Assembly: GCA_017468365.1 (NCBI GenBank) | Contig: JAFUIS010000013.1 | Span: forward strand, 50,915-114,914 | Source of the DNA: Oscillospiraceae bacterium | Lineage (GTDB): Bacteria; Bacillota; Clostridia; Oscillospirales; Ruminococcaceae | Length of the DNA: 64,000 nt | Reading direction: 5' to 3' | Shown: piece after piece, positions 26,047 to 34,976 of the stretch | Layout of the letters: each line of letters opens with the position of its first letter | Numbering within the stretch: the stretch's first letter is position 1 | The notes under the pieces: generated by a model | Database searches by the model: none | What the model saw: only the letters and a program-made list of their open reading frames with translations | Told to the model about the DNA's origin: nothing | Translations under genes and position numbers: made by a program

Positions 26047-28178
26047 CCTTTCCTTATTTTTCCGCGGTAACCGAAGAAGACGAGGTCGCCTTTCTCAAGG
26101 TCAAAAACCTCTGCGCTTCTTCCGTAAAAACCGTAATGGTCCCGCAGTATAAGATACTCGCAGCCGATTTCCGGGAACATATCCGGCGAAACCCCGTCAA
26201 GAACAACGATATCGGCTCTTCTGAACTGCGGTTTTATATCTTCTATTATATCACATTCTTCGGAAATGTATAGCAAAGATATTTCTTTTGCGTCGACGGT
26301 GAATATTCCGTCTGAAATGATTTCAACGCTGCAGCCTTCCGAAAAAACGAGAACGCCTTCTTTTGCAAGTCCGGAGTTTTTAAACCTTTCAACTGAATCT
26401 TCATCGCCGAAAAGCGCAAATTCCGGCGATACCCGTTCTGCGGCAACAAGTTCTTCACCGCCAAAAGCCGGTTCAAGGCTTATAAATGCATCGTGCTTTT
26501 TATAAAAAATATCGTCGTAAATATCCGAAGCTTCAAGTCCGCGTGTTATGAGCACGGAATTTTCTCCGATGCGGCAGGATACCGCCGTACCGTGCTCAAG
26601 CGCAGTGATCCTTACTTCCGGAACGCCGGAAAAGAGGGCGCTGTCGATAAAAACTCCTCCGCAAATCACGAAAAACGAAACCGCAAGGGAAAAGGGAACG
26701 TATTTAAGCGAATTTGAAAGAAGCGCCGGCAAAATTATGAGCACCGCGCAGCCGAAAATAAGAACAAGCATCCAGCCCTTGTCAGTCTCAAAGAAAAGTT
26801 TTCCGCCAAAAGAGAAAATTTCGGCGATTTTAAAAAGAAACCCGTTCAGGACCATGCAGATAAAAGCGCAGCCTTCGGCAGCAAATCCCAGAAAGGGAAT
26901 GTTTCCGAAAATGACCGCGAGCATTCCGAGAACTATTATCGCCGGAACGAGCACAGGAGTGAGAGCGTTTGATAAAATTCCCGCGGGATAAACTTCGCCG
27001 AAGACAGCGGAACTTATGGGAAGCACCGCCAGAAATGCCGAAATGCTTACGGAAAAAGCCTCTGCGAAAAATCCGAGCACGGATTTTTCATTGTTGATTT
27101 TGAAAATTTTTGCAATTCCCTTTTTGAGCACCGGCGAAAATACCGAAATGGAAAGACAGGAAGCCGCCGACATAAGAAAACCCACGTCACAAGCCGCAAA
27201 CGGGTCAAAAAGAAGAATTGCCGAAACCGCAAGTCCAAGGTTGTCGGCGGTATGAGAATCGTAAAGAAAGAATCTTACAAGATACCCGAAAACGAGCATG
27301 ATGCCGGCGCGCCTTAAAGACATTCCGAATCCGCCGACGAACATATAAACAAAAACTGCCGCCGCAAGAACTATTATTTCCGCCTTTTTAAGTTTTCCCT
27401 CGGTGCGGCGAAAACCGATGATCCTTTCAATAAGTCCGATGATTATCACCATATGCATTCCCGAAATGGCAAGGATATGGCTCATTCCGCTTTGGCGGAA
27501 GGCGGCGATAACTTCATAATCAAGGTCTTTTCCGCCTCCCAGAAGAATCCTTTCCATAAAGGGCGCATGCCAGCCGATAAAGTTCGAAGCAATGGCATAA
27601 GCTGCTTTTTCGCGGATCAGATGTATAAAATATCCGAAAGAACTTCTGTCGCTTCCGATAACCTCAATGGGCTCCTTAGTAAAAGCATAAACGGCTGTTC
27701 CTGCGGAACGGTCGGTAAGGATTGTACCGAAATTTTCGTTTTCGTGAGATATGAAGCTTACCTTGCATGCTATTTTGTCAAAAGCCTCCGCCGCGTTTTC
27801 GTCCCAGCCGGAAAGTCTGATTTTTATCTTTTGCGGAGCGCCGTCGATATCGATTTTTTCGGTCTTTACCGTAAAAACCGGGTTGCCGCCGGTGACCGAA
27901 ACTTCGGTGACGACGCCTTCGATATCCGCGGTAAGTCCGTCAAGAGCCTTCGCCGGTTCATGAACGAAAAAGAGGTTTGCGGCAACAACCGAAAGTCCGA
28001 GAACGGCGGCAAGAATAAGCGCAACAGCGTCTTTTGATTCTTTTAAAAGAACTTTGGAGAAAATTGCCGCAAAAATCAGTATTCCAATGATAAAAAGGCA
28101 GTGCAAAGGTTCCGCAAAAGAACCCATGAAAGCAAAAATAAGCATTGTAAAGCCAAATTTTGCAAAGAAAAAAGTCAC
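26031..28178 (-). CDS. comEC: ComEC/Rec2-family DNA uptake channel
   Basis: ComEC forms the membrane channel for DNA during natural transformation. The 715-residue protein has an N-terminal membrane part with an outer OB-like domain, the competence domain with MSHILAISGMHM (about residues 232-243), many hydrophobic helices, and a C-terminal soluble domain. The C-terminal domain sits where a metallo-beta-lactamase-like nuclease usually is, but it has no HxHxDH, and the DVGQGD motif is replaced by ALEHGTA. The start is GTG at 28178 behind AAAGGAGGG. No comEA or comFA is in the window. Confidence 0.9.
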   Translation of the reverse strand: MTFFFAKFGFTMLIFAFMGSFAEPLHCLFIIGILIFAAIFSKVLLKESKDAVALILAAVLGLSVVAANLFFVHEPAKALDGLTADIEGVVTEVSVTGGNPVFTVKTEKIDIDGAPQKIKIRLSGWDENAAEAFDKIACKVSFISHENENFGTILTDRSAGTAVYAFTKEPIEVIGSDRSSFGYFIHLIREKAAYAIASNFIGWHAPFMERILLGGGKDLDYEVIAAFRQSGMSHILAISGMHMVIIIGLIERIIGFRRTEGKLKKAEIIVLAAAVFVYMFVGGFGMSLRRAGIMLVFGYLVRFFLYDSHTADNLGLAVSAILLFDPFAACDVGFLMSAASCLSISVFSPVLKKGIAKIFKINNEKSVLGFFAEAFSVSISAFLAVLPISSAVFGEVYPAGILSNALTPVLVPAIIVLGMLAVIFGNIPFLGFAAEGCAFICMVLNGFLFKIAEIFSFGGKLFFETDKGWMLVLIFGCAVLIILPALLSNSLKYVPFSLAVSFFVICGGVFIDSALFSGVPEVRITALEHGTAVSCRIGENSVLITRGLEASDIYDDIFYKKHDAFISLEPAFGGEELVAAERVSPEFALFGDEDSVERFKNSGLAKEGVLVFSEGCSVEIISDGIFTVDAKEISLLYISEECDIIEDIKPQFRRADIVVLDGVSPDMFPEIGCEYLILRDHYGFYGRSAEVFDLEKGDLVFFGYRGKIRKGWLTG

Positions 28179-28243
28179 GGCAATCCCTCCTTTTCATCTC
28201 TATTATGACAAAAACCGCATATCTTTTCAAGAGTATCCCAAAA

Positions 28244-28276
28244 AACAAAAAATCCGCCTTAAAAGGCGGATTTTCA
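28244..28276 (-). terminator. Terminator of the MATE gene
   Basis: AAATCCGCC/GGCGGATTT stem with a TTAAAA loop, followed by TTTTTTG on the minus strand. Confidence 0.85.
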
Positions 28277-28283
28277 AAGTTTT

Positions 28284-29660
28284 TTATGCGTTTTCGGAAG
28301 CAGGGTGAACGGTTATGTCGCGTATCCATTTTCCGCTGCGAAGTCGGAAGAAACCAATGATGTTTTTAAGAAGTTCGTCGCTGCGGAGCATAAGATAAAC
28401 CAAAGGCGGCGCCCAACGGAGAACAAGTCCGGTGAAAGCACCGAGAGGAATGGCGACCGTCCAGAGGAAAAGCACGTCCACAAGCATCGCGGTCTTTGTG
28501 TCGCCGCCGCCGCGGAAAATTCCGACGACGTACTGCATGGACATCGCCTGCAAAACGATTATCATCGCGTAAGAAACGATAAGGTCATAAGCAAGAGCCT
28601 TCGTTTCCGCCGAGACCTCGTAAAAATCGATTACCGGTCCGCGGATTATAAGAAGGGTGCAGGCGGAAATTATTCCCATAACGGCCGAAAGAGCAACAAT
28701 GGTCTTTGCCTTGTTAAGAATGATCTCCTTGTTTTCGCCCCGTCCGATGGAGTTTCCGATAACAACGGAAGTTGCGTTGCCCATTCCCGCAATGACAACC
28801 CAAACGCACTGCCAGATTATATTTGCAATGCTGTTTGCCGAAACGAATTCGGTGCTTATGTGTCCGATTATCATAGAAAGGACGGAAGTGCCGATGCTCC
28901 AGATTGCCTCATTGAGAACAACGGGAGCGCCGGTTTTAAAAAACGCACCGAGATAATCTTTTACCGGAACAAAAAGGTCGGAAAAACGGTATCTGACCGT
29001 TTTTTCAAAAAATGCAAGATAAACAAGAAGAATTATAAATTCAACGCAGCGGGCAGCGGCGGTTGCAATGGCCGCACCGCGTATTCCAAGTTCCGGCGCG
29101 CCAAGGTTACCGAAAATCAGTATCCAGTTGAGCGAAACGTTTACGATAAGCGAAGAAAGATAGATCACAATGGAAATCTTTACAATATGCGCGGAACGAA
29201 GAACCGATGCCATGGCGTTGGTCACGGAATAAAAAGGATAGGCCCAGCCGATAATGCGAAGATAACTTGCGCCTGCCGCAATAACTTCCGGATCGTCGGA
29301 GTACCAGTTCATTACCGTTTCGGGAATACAGATGGCAAGAGCCGAAGCCACGATGCTTATAACCGCCGCAAGGCGAAGCATAATGGTAATGACCCTTTTC
29401 ATGGAATAAACGTCGTCTTTACCCCAATACTGCGAAGCAAAAACCATTGCGGCGGAAGTCACGCCGAAGGTCACTATCATAAGAATGAAGAAAAGCTGGT
29501 TTGCGAGGTTCGCACCCGAAAGCGCTATCTCACCGACTTTTCCGAGCATCAGCGAGTCCGCAAGGCTTACGGTAAAAGTTATAAAGTTCTGTGCCGCAAT
29601 GGGAAGCGTTATTGAAAACAGCACCTTATAAAAATTCTTATCTTTTATTAAAAACGACAT
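28284..29660 (-). CDS. MATE-family efflux transporter
   Basis: A 458-residue, twelve-helix membrane protein of the multidrug and toxic compound extrusion family, which uses an ion gradient for export. The two half-repeats are visible: LFSITLPIAAQNFITFTVSLADSL near the N-terminus and FFKTGAPVVLNEAIWSIGTSVLS near the middle, along with the GGGDTKTAM segment typical of the family. Substrate is unknown. I chose ATG 29660 for its GGAGG site; the frame extends ten codons further but without support. It has its own promoter and terminator. Confidence 0.93.
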   Translation of the reverse strand: MSFLIKDKNFYKVLFSITLPIAAQNFITFTVSLADSLMLGKVGEIALSGANLANQLFFILMIVTFGVTSAAMVFASQYWGKDDVYSMKRVITIMLRLAAVISIVASALAICIPETVMNWYSDDPEVIAAGASYLRIIGWAYPFYSVTNAMASVLRSAHIVKISIVIYLSSLIVNVSLNWILIFGNLGAPELGIRGAAIATAAARCVEFIILLVYLAFFEKTVRYRFSDLFVPVKDYLGAFFKTGAPVVLNEAIWSIGTSVLSMIIGHISTEFVSANSIANIIWQCVWVVIAGMGNATSVVIGNSIGRGENKEIILNKAKTIVALSAVMGIISACTLLIIRGPVIDFYEVSAETKALAYDLIVSYAMIIVLQAMSMQYVVGIFRGGGDTKTAMLVDVLFLWTVAIPLGAFTGLVLRWAPPLVYLMLRSDELLKNIIGFFRLRSGKWIRDITVHPASENA

Positions 29661-29693
29661 ATTTCCTCCGGAAAACAATAAAACTAACAATAT

Positions 29694-29722
29694 ATTTTAT
29701 ATGTTTTCATAAAGAATATCAA
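29694..29722 (-). promoter_or_regulatory. Promoter of the MATE gene
   Basis: TTGATA (29717-29722) and TAAAAT (29694-29699) with a 17-base spacer on the minus strand. Confidence 0.65.
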
Positions 29723-29744
29723 GAGGGAAAGCAGACGATTGAAA

Positions 29745-29785
29745 AGAAAAAGCGGACGGAATAAAATTCCGTCCGCTTTTTCGGT
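29745..29785 (-). terminator. Terminator of the small membrane protein gene
   Basis: Perfect 11-bp stem AGCGGACGGAA/TTCCGTCCGCT with a TAAAA loop and a T-run on the minus strand. Confidence 0.88.
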
Positions 29786-29823
29786 TTGGTATGAGGAAAT
29801 TTTGATAGGGATATCGAAAAAAA

Positions 29824-30090
29824 TTATGCGGCTCTCATGCCGTAAACCGCAGCGATGCGGCGGGCTTTTTCGCGTCTTTCGCGGCGTTTCACTGCCTCAA
29901 TGGCTCTGGTGCAGTTGATGCTGCCCCAAACACCGATGCAGGCTGCAATAAAGGAAATTCCGCCGTAAACGAAAATTTCCATGTTGCTTACGTTTCCGAA
30001 GTCGCTGGCACCCGCAATGCCAAGAACGGAGATGATTCCTGCTGCTGCCATGATTTTAAAGATTGTGTTCAAAACATATGTTCTTTCCAT
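29824..30090 (-). CDS. Small two-helix membrane protein under LexA-like control
   Basis: An 88-residue protein with two hydrophobic helices (about residues 9-29 and 39-59) and a strongly basic tail (EAVKRRERREKARRIAAVYG), so the tail is probably cytoplasmic. It has an AGGAAAGGA site, its own promoter and a strong terminator. Two GAAC-N4-GTTC boxes flank the promoter, which suggests induction by DNA damage. In other bacteria, small SOS-induced membrane proteins (YneA of B. subtilis, SidA of Caulobacter) block division. No sequence likeness to those is claimed here. Division control is inference. Confidence 0.75.
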   Translation of the reverse strand: MERTYVLNTIFKIMAAAGIISVLGIAGASDFGNVSNMEIFVYGGISFIAACIGVWGSINCTRAIEAVKRRERREKARRIAAVYGMRAA

Positions 30091-30124
30091 TTTACTACGT
30101 CCTTTCCTGTGCTATCTATGGGGG

Positions 30125-30151
30125 TGTTCGATAAAATCGAACATCTGTTCT
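30125..30151. promoter_or_regulatory. LexA-like box overlapping a palindrome, downstream of the -10
   Basis: CGAACATCTGTTCT (30138-30151) has a perfect GAAC-N4-GTTC core and fits 12 of 14 positions of the B. subtilis LexA box. Its left half also forms a second perfect palindrome, TGTTCGA-TAAAA-TCGAACA (30125-30143), so three half-sites alternate. Confidence 0.75.
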
Positions 30152-30165
30152 TTGTTTGTGACTTT

Positions 30166-30193
30166 ATTATATCACCCAATTTTTAAAAATCAA
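30166..30193 (-). promoter_or_regulatory. Promoter of the small membrane protein gene
   Basis: TTGATT (30188-30193) and TATAAT (30166-30171), 16 bases apart on the minus strand, framed by the two LexA-like boxes. Confidence 0.75.
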
Positions 30194-30212
30194 TAGGTTT
30201 TTCGAAAAAAAT

Positions 30213-30226
30213 CGAACAATCGTTCG
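30213..30226. promoter_or_regulatory. LexA-like box upstream of the -35
   Basis: CGAACAATCGTTCG, with perfect CGAAC and GTTCG half-sites separated by four bases. It lies about 20 bases upstream of the -35 on the minus strand. Confidence 0.78.
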
Positions 30227-30356
30227 TGTTGGTACAAAAATGTCGCAACAAATTTTTTTCAAATAAAATTGCTGTTAAATCATTACCTGAAAAATCACCC
30301 AAAACAGCCGAAAAAAGTCGGATTTAAGGCAAAAAGCTTTTTTATTGGCTAAATCG

Positions 30357-30385
30357 TTGACAAAAATTTAACACTGTGTTATAAA
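30357..30385 (+). promoter_or_regulatory. Promoter of gldA
   Basis: TTGACA (30357-30362) and TATAAA (30380-30385) with a 17-base spacer. The region 30230-30356 to its left is A/T-rich and holds nothing else I can name. Confidence 0.85.
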
Positions 30386-30420
30386 TGTATTTGAACTTTA
30401 ATATAAAGGAGAAAGATATT

Positions 30421-31506
30421 ATGGCAAAAATCATCGGCAGCCCTACCAGATATATCCAGGGCAGAGGAGAACTCGTTAACCTTGCAAAACACGCAGGCGC
30501 CATCGGCGAAAGCATGTTCATCCTTGTTGACAAATTTGTAAAACCCCTCGTAATGCCCTCCGTCGAAGCCGGCATGGGCGACAAAAAATATGAAGTAGAA
30601 GAATTCGGCGGCGAATGCTCCATGACCGAAATCAACCGCGTCATCGAAGTCCTTAAAGAAAAAGGCGGCGAAGTCGTTGTCGGTATCGGCGGCGGCAAAA
30701 CTCACGATACCGCAAAAGCAGTCGGTTATTACACCGGAAAACCCGTTGTTATCGTTCCCACCATCGCTTCCACCGACGCTCCCTGCTCCGCACTTTCCGT
30801 AATCTACACCGACGAAGGCGTTTTTGAAAAATATCTCTTCCTTCCCAGCAACCCCAACATCGTTCTCGTAGATACCGACATCGTTTCCAAAGCTCCCGAA
30901 AGACTTCTTGCAGCAGGTATCGGCGACGCTCTCGCAACCTATTTTGAAGCAAGAGCCTGCGCACAGAGCCAGGCTTCCAACTGCGTAGGCGGCAAACCCA
31001 CCAAAACCGCTCTTGCACTTGCAAAACTCTGCTATGAAACCCTTCTCGAAGACGGCGTTGCAGCATACCTTGCAGTAAAGAACAAAGTCTGCACCAAAGC
31101 TGTTGAAAACATCGTCGAAGCCAACACCTACCTTTCCGGTATCGGTTTTGAATCCGGCGGTCTTGCAGCTGCTCACGCAGTTCATAACGGCCTCACCGCA
31201 ATCGAAGCAACCCATAAGTTCTATCACGGCGAAAAAGTTGCCTTCGGCGTTCTCGTACAGCTCGTTCTCGAAAACGCACCCAAAGAAGAAATTGAAGAAG
31301 TTGTGACCCTTTGCCAGGAAGTCGGTCTTCCCACCACTCTTGCCGACCTCGACGTAACCGAAATCAACCCCGAAGAGATCATGGCTGTTGCAGAAGCTGT
31401 CTGCGCACCCGGAGATACCGTCGGCAATATGCCTTTCGAAGTAACCCCCGAAGACGTTTACGCAGCAATCCTTGCAGCAAACGAAATCGGCGAATACCTC
31501 GGCTGA
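30421..31506 (+). CDS. gldA: Glycerol dehydrogenase, NAD-dependent
   Basis: GldA oxidises glycerol to dihydroxyacetone with NAD. The 361-residue protein belongs to the iron-containing alcohol dehydrogenase superfamily and shows GIGGGKTHDTAKAV (nucleotide binding), PTIASTDAPCSALSV, and metal ligands Asp and two His in GIGDALATYFEA, AAHAVHNGL and FYHGEKVAFG. Codon use is strongly biased and it has a near-consensus promoter and AAGGAG site, which suggests high expression. In fermenting cells the reverse reaction can also serve redox balance. Confidence 0.95.
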   Translation: MAKIIGSPTRYIQGRGELVNLAKHAGAIGESMFILVDKFVKPLVMPSVEAGMGDKKYEVEEFGGECSMTEINRVIEVLKEKGGEVVVGIGGGKTHDTAKAVGYYTGKPVVIVPTIASTDAPCSALSVIYTDEGVFEKYLFLPSNPNIVLVDTDIVSKAPERLLAAGIGDALATYFEARACAQSQASNCVGGKPTKTALALAKLCYETLLEDGVAAYLAVKNKVCTKAVENIVEANTYLSGIGFESGGLAAAHAVHNGLTAIEATHKFYHGEKVAFGVLVQLVLENAPKEEIEEVVTLCQEVGLPTTLADLDVTEINPEEIMAVAEAVCAPGDTVGNMPFEVTPEDVYAAILAANEIGEYLG

Positions 31507-31519
31507 TTCCAAAAACAAA

Positions 31520-31555
31520 AAAATCCCTCACAGAAATGTGAGGGATATTTTTTTG
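31520..31555 (+). terminator. Terminator of gldA
   Basis: Perfect 10-bp stem ATCCCTCACA/TGTGAGGGAT, GAAA tetraloop, then a long T-run. Confidence 0.93.
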
Positions 31556-31593
31556 CCTTCTTTCATATGCTTTCGAAAAGGGGAGGCGGTTTT

Positions 31594-33141
31594 TTGTCAA
31601 GGCTTCGGAATTTTGCGGTCAATGCCGGAATTTTGACGGCAACCTCTCTTTCGTTGGGAATAGCGGGCGTTGTTTATAACGCGTGGCTCACGCGAAATCT
31701 GGGCTCCGCCGGAATCGGACTTTTCTCTCTTATGATGGCGGTATACCGCTTTGCGGTGACTTTCGCCTGTTCCGGTTCCGGTCTTGCGGCAACCCGCCTT
31801 GTTGCGGAAGAAACCGCCCGAAAAAACGGCGCCGCCGCTTCCTCCGCCATGAAAAAGACTTTGATTTACAGTCTTTTCTTCGGAACTCTTGCCGGTGTGC
31901 TTCTTTGGTTTTTAAGCGATTTTGCCGCCGAAACAATGGTCGGCGATATCCGCGCAGCCAAACCCTTTCGGGTCCTTTCATTTTCGCTTCCTTTTGTGGG
32001 AGTTTCGGCGGCTTTCAGCGGTTACTTCACCGCGGTCACAAGGGTGTTTTCCTCTTCCGCCGCCCAAATTTTCGAACAGATATCTCAAATGGCGTTTACG
32101 GTCTTTGTTTTCGCAATGCTGAAGCCGGATAACCTCGGCTTTGCCTGCGTTCTTGTGGCCGCCGGAAGTACCGTTTCCGAAGCTCTCGCGTTCCTTTTTC
32201 ACTATATCCTTTATAAAAAAGACCGCCGCCGCTTTCCTTTTTGCGGCGGAAAAGGCGAAAGCGATATTGCCGTCTGGAAAAAAGTCGTTGAAATAGCGCT
32301 TCCGGTGGGTGCTTCCGCGGTGCTTCGTTCCGCACTGAGCACCGTTAAACATCTTCTTGTTCCCGTGTCCCTTATGAAAAGCGGAATGACAAACGAAACC
32401 GCCCTTTCCGAATACGGAATAGTGGGCGGAATGGTGCTTCCGGTGCTCACTTTTCCCTGCGCGTTTCTGCTGGGTTTTTCAAATCTTCTCGTCCCGGAGG
32501 TAACAAGGTATAAGACCTTAGGAATGACAGATAAAATAGACAAAGTCATGGGCTACGTTTTCAGAATGACACTTATGTTTGCCGCTGCCGTTGCCGCATC
32601 GCTCATTTGCTGGGCGGATGAATTCGCCCTTTTGCTCTATAACGAACCCGCCGCGGGAAAAGCGATAAGCGCACTTGCGCCGATAGTTACGGTAATGTAT
32701 CTCGATTCCGCGGTGGACGGGATTCTGAAAGGTCTCGGGGAGCAGGTGGCGGTGGTGCGCTATAACGTTTACGATACGGCAATGTGCGTCGGCCTTGTCT
32801 ATACCTTGGTTCCCCTTTTCGGAACGGCGGGATATCTTACAACAATAGTCATAAGCGAGGTTTTCAACATGGCGCTTTCGGCGTCGCGGCTCGTTTCGGT
32901 GACGGGTTTTCGTGTGGAGATGCTTCGCTGGGCGGTGGTTCCGTCAGTGGCGGTCGCTTTGAGCACGGTTTTTTCCTCTGCGGTGCTCAAACTTTCCTGC
33001 AAAAGCATAAAAACCGCGCCGCAGCTGGTACTTGCGGTGCTCATAATGCTCGTTTTTTATTATTTGCTGCTCAGAATAACAAAATGCGTGACAAAAGAGG
33101 ATATATCCCTTGCAAAACGCATTTTTCGAAAAGATATGTAA
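31594..33141 (+). CDS. Oligosaccharide/lipid flippase of the SpoVB/MurJ-like superfamily
   Basis: A 515-residue polytopic membrane protein (about 14 helices) of the MOP superfamily, with the start-region pattern NAGILTATSLSLGIAGVVYNAWLTRNLGSAG and a central GASAVLRSALSTVKHLLVPVSLMKSG segment as in SpoVB-type proteins. Members move lipid-linked sugar precursors across the membrane, and SpoVB acts in cortex formation of spores. With spoIVA close by, a sporulation role fits but is not shown. I chose TTG 31594 because GGGGAGG sits about 7 bases upstream. An ATG at 31567 lies at the end of the gldA terminator without a site. Confidence 0.85.
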   Translation: MSRLRNFAVNAGILTATSLSLGIAGVVYNAWLTRNLGSAGIGLFSLMMAVYRFAVTFACSGSGLAATRLVAEETARKNGAAASSAMKKTLIYSLFFGTLAGVLLWFLSDFAAETMVGDIRAAKPFRVLSFSLPFVGVSAAFSGYFTAVTRVFSSSAAQIFEQISQMAFTVFVFAMLKPDNLGFACVLVAAGSTVSEALAFLFHYILYKKDRRRFPFCGGKGESDIAVWKKVVEIALPVGASAVLRSALSTVKHLLVPVSLMKSGMTNETALSEYGIVGGMVLPVLTFPCAFLLGFSNLLVPEVTRYKTLGMTDKIDKVMGYVFRMTLMFAAAVAASLICWADEFALLLYNEPAAGKAISALAPIVTVMYLDSAVDGILKGLGEQVAVVRYNVYDTAMCVGLVYTLVPLFGTAGYLTTIVISEVFNMALSASRLVSVTGFRVEMLRWAVVPSVAVALSTVFSSAVLKLSCKSIKTAPQLVLAVLIMLVFYYLLLRITKCVTKEDISLAKRIFRKDM

Positions 33142-33164
33142 CCGCCGTTTACGGCGGAAAAAAA

Positions 33165-33326
33165 TCAGCCTTTATATTTAAAAGATCTGCAGTCGGTGCA
33201 TTCGGCTTTGGTGGGGTTCGCTTCGTGGCTGCCGACTTCGATATGGTCAAGGCTGCAGCAGTTGCAATCCTTGCAGTGGTATGCGCAGTTGTTGACGTTG
33301 CATCCGATGTGTCTGTTTACTTCCAT
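33165..33326 (-). CDS. DUF1540-type small cysteine-rich protein
   Basis: A 53-residue protein with eight cysteines in a pattern typical of DUF1540 (IGCNVNNCAYHCKDCNCCSLDHIEVGSH, then AECTDCRSF; read in two parts). It probably binds a metal such as zinc. Many sporeformers encode such proteins, and the function is unknown. A strong AAGGAGG supports ATG 33326. It lies between the flippase and spoIVA, on the opposite strand. Confidence 0.88.
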   Translation of the reverse strand: MEVNRHIGCNVNNCAYHCKDCNCCSLDHIEVGSHEANPTKAECTDCRSFKYKG

Positions 33327-33457
33327 AATAAAAAACCTCCTTATCGTTTTGATTTTATTTTTCACAAAACAAAAGGTTTTATTCAGGAAAAACGTTCTAA
33401 TTATCAAAACCGTCACATAAAAATTTTATAAAAAAAGAAGCGAGAAAGGGTAATTTT

Positions 33458-34936
33458 ATGAAAGATACCAGCGTTTACCGCGATATTGCCGCAAGGACCG
33501 GCGGCGACATATATATCGGTGTTGTGGGTCCGGTGCGCACCGGAAAAAGCACCTTCATAAAAAAATTTATGGAAACCCTCGTTCTTCCGAATATCGAAAA
33601 CGAATACCAAAAAGAGCGGGCAAAAGATGAACTTCCCCAATCCGCCGCAGGAAAAACCATTATGACCACCGAACCGAAGTTTGTTCCGGAAGAAGCGGCG
33701 GAAATTAACCTTGACGGCGAAACCAACCTCAAAGTCCGCTTGATCGACTGTGTAGGCTATATCGTTCCTTCCGCTATCGGATATTTCGAAAACAACGCCC
33801 CGCGAATGGTGCTCACCCCGTGGTTCGAGGAAGAGATACCCTTCAATATGGCGGCAGAAATCGGCACCGATAAGGTCATAAAGGAACATTCCACCATAGG
33901 CCTTGTGGTGACCTCCGACGGTTCCGTTACCGATATTCCAAGGGAAGAATATCACGAGGCGGAGCAGCGGGTCATAGGCGAACTAAAGGGCATAGGAAAG
34001 CCCTTTGCGGTGCTTCTCAACTGCGAAAGGCCCGAAAAATCCGAATCCAAAAAACTCGCCGCAGAAATGGAAGATGAATACGGCGCCACCGTTATTCCGG
34101 TCAACTGTCTTACCATGGGCGAGGACGAAATAAAATCCGTCCTCAAAGGCGTTCTCGAAGCCTTCCCCATAAGGGAAATCGCGGTGGATATTCCCCGTTG
34201 GCTCATCGGTCTTGACCGTGACCACTGGCTTCGCAAGGCGGTCGTGGAACCCATTGTCACCGCGGCAAGATCCGTTACAAAAATCTCCGGCGTAAGGTCT
34301 CTTGCAAAACCGGTCTGCGAATGTGAATACGTAAAAGATGCCGCCCTTCGGAATATCGATCTCGGAAAGGGAAGGGCAGAGCTTACCGTAATTCTCAACC
34401 CCGAACTTTTCTATCGGGTCCTCAGTGAAGAAACAGGCCTTGAAATAAACGGCGAAAGCGGACTCATGCCCTGCATGCGCGAACTTGCGGATATAAAACG
34501 AAAATACGACCGCATCCGCGGAGCCCTTGACCAGGTGGAAGCGGTGGGCTACGGAATAGTAATGCCCACCATCGATGAACTTACCCTTGAAGAGCCGGAA
34601 ATCGTCCGTCAGGGAGGAAAATACGGCGTAAAACTTCGCGCGTCGGCGCCTTCCGTCCATATGATGCGCGCCGATATCACGACCGAGGTCGCTCCCATTG
34701 TCGGAAGCGAAAAACAAAGCGAAGACCTTGTGCGCTACCTTCTCGATGAATTCGAAGAGGACCCGGCGAAAATCTGGGAATCCAACATTTTCGGAAAATC
34801 CCTTCACGAACTGGTGAACGAAGGTCTTCACACAAAACTCAGCCGTATGCCACAGGATGCAAGGCTCAAACTTCAGGAAACCATCAGCCGCATCATCAAC
34901 GAAGGCTGCAGCGGGCTCATCTGCCTTATCCTTTAA
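33458..34936 (+). CDS. spoIVA: Stage IV sporulation protein A
   Basis: SpoIVA is an ATPase that polymerises on the forespore surface as the base of the spore coat. The 492-residue protein has the family's usual length. Walker A is GPVRTGKST (about residues 25-33), the Walker B-like LIDCVGY is near 96, and sensor-type TSDGSVTDIPREEY follows. The conserved C-terminal end GCSGLICLIL is intact, as needed for coat anchoring. It has a GAAAGGG site and its own terminator. This gene marks the host as an endospore former, at least by descent. Confidence 0.97.
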   Translation: MKDTSVYRDIAARTGGDIYIGVVGPVRTGKSTFIKKFMETLVLPNIENEYQKERAKDELPQSAAGKTIMTTEPKFVPEEAAEINLDGETNLKVRLIDCVGYIVPSAIGYFENNAPRMVLTPWFEEEIPFNMAAEIGTDKVIKEHSTIGLVVTSDGSVTDIPREEYHEAEQRVIGELKGIGKPFAVLLNCERPEKSESKKLAAEMEDEYGATVIPVNCLTMGEDEIKSVLKGVLEAFPIREIAVDIPRWLIGLDRDHWLRKAVVEPIVTAARSVTKISGVRSLAKPVCECEYVKDAALRNIDLGKGRAELTVILNPELFYRVLSEETGLEINGESGLMPCMRELADIKRKYDRIRGALDQVEAVGYGIVMPTIDELTLEEPEIVRQGGKYGVKLRASAPSVHMMRADITTEVAPIVGSEKQSEDLVRYLLDEFEEDPAKIWESNIFGKSLHELVNEGLHTKLSRMPQDARLKLQETISRIINEGCSGLICLIL

Positions 34937-34941
34937 AAATA

Positions 34942-34976
34942 AAAAGAGCACCGCGTTTGCGGTGCTCTTTTTCAAC
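34942..34976 (+). terminator. Terminator of spoIVA
   Basis: AAAAGAGCACCGC/GCGGTGCTCTTTT stem with a GTTT loop and T-run. Confidence 0.9.

Noticed and set aside
33142-33165. CCGCCG-TTTA-CGGCGG hairpin after the flippase gene
   Set aside because: It has an A-run and no T-run after it on the plus strand, and the T-run is on the wrong side on the minus strand, so I do not call it a terminator.
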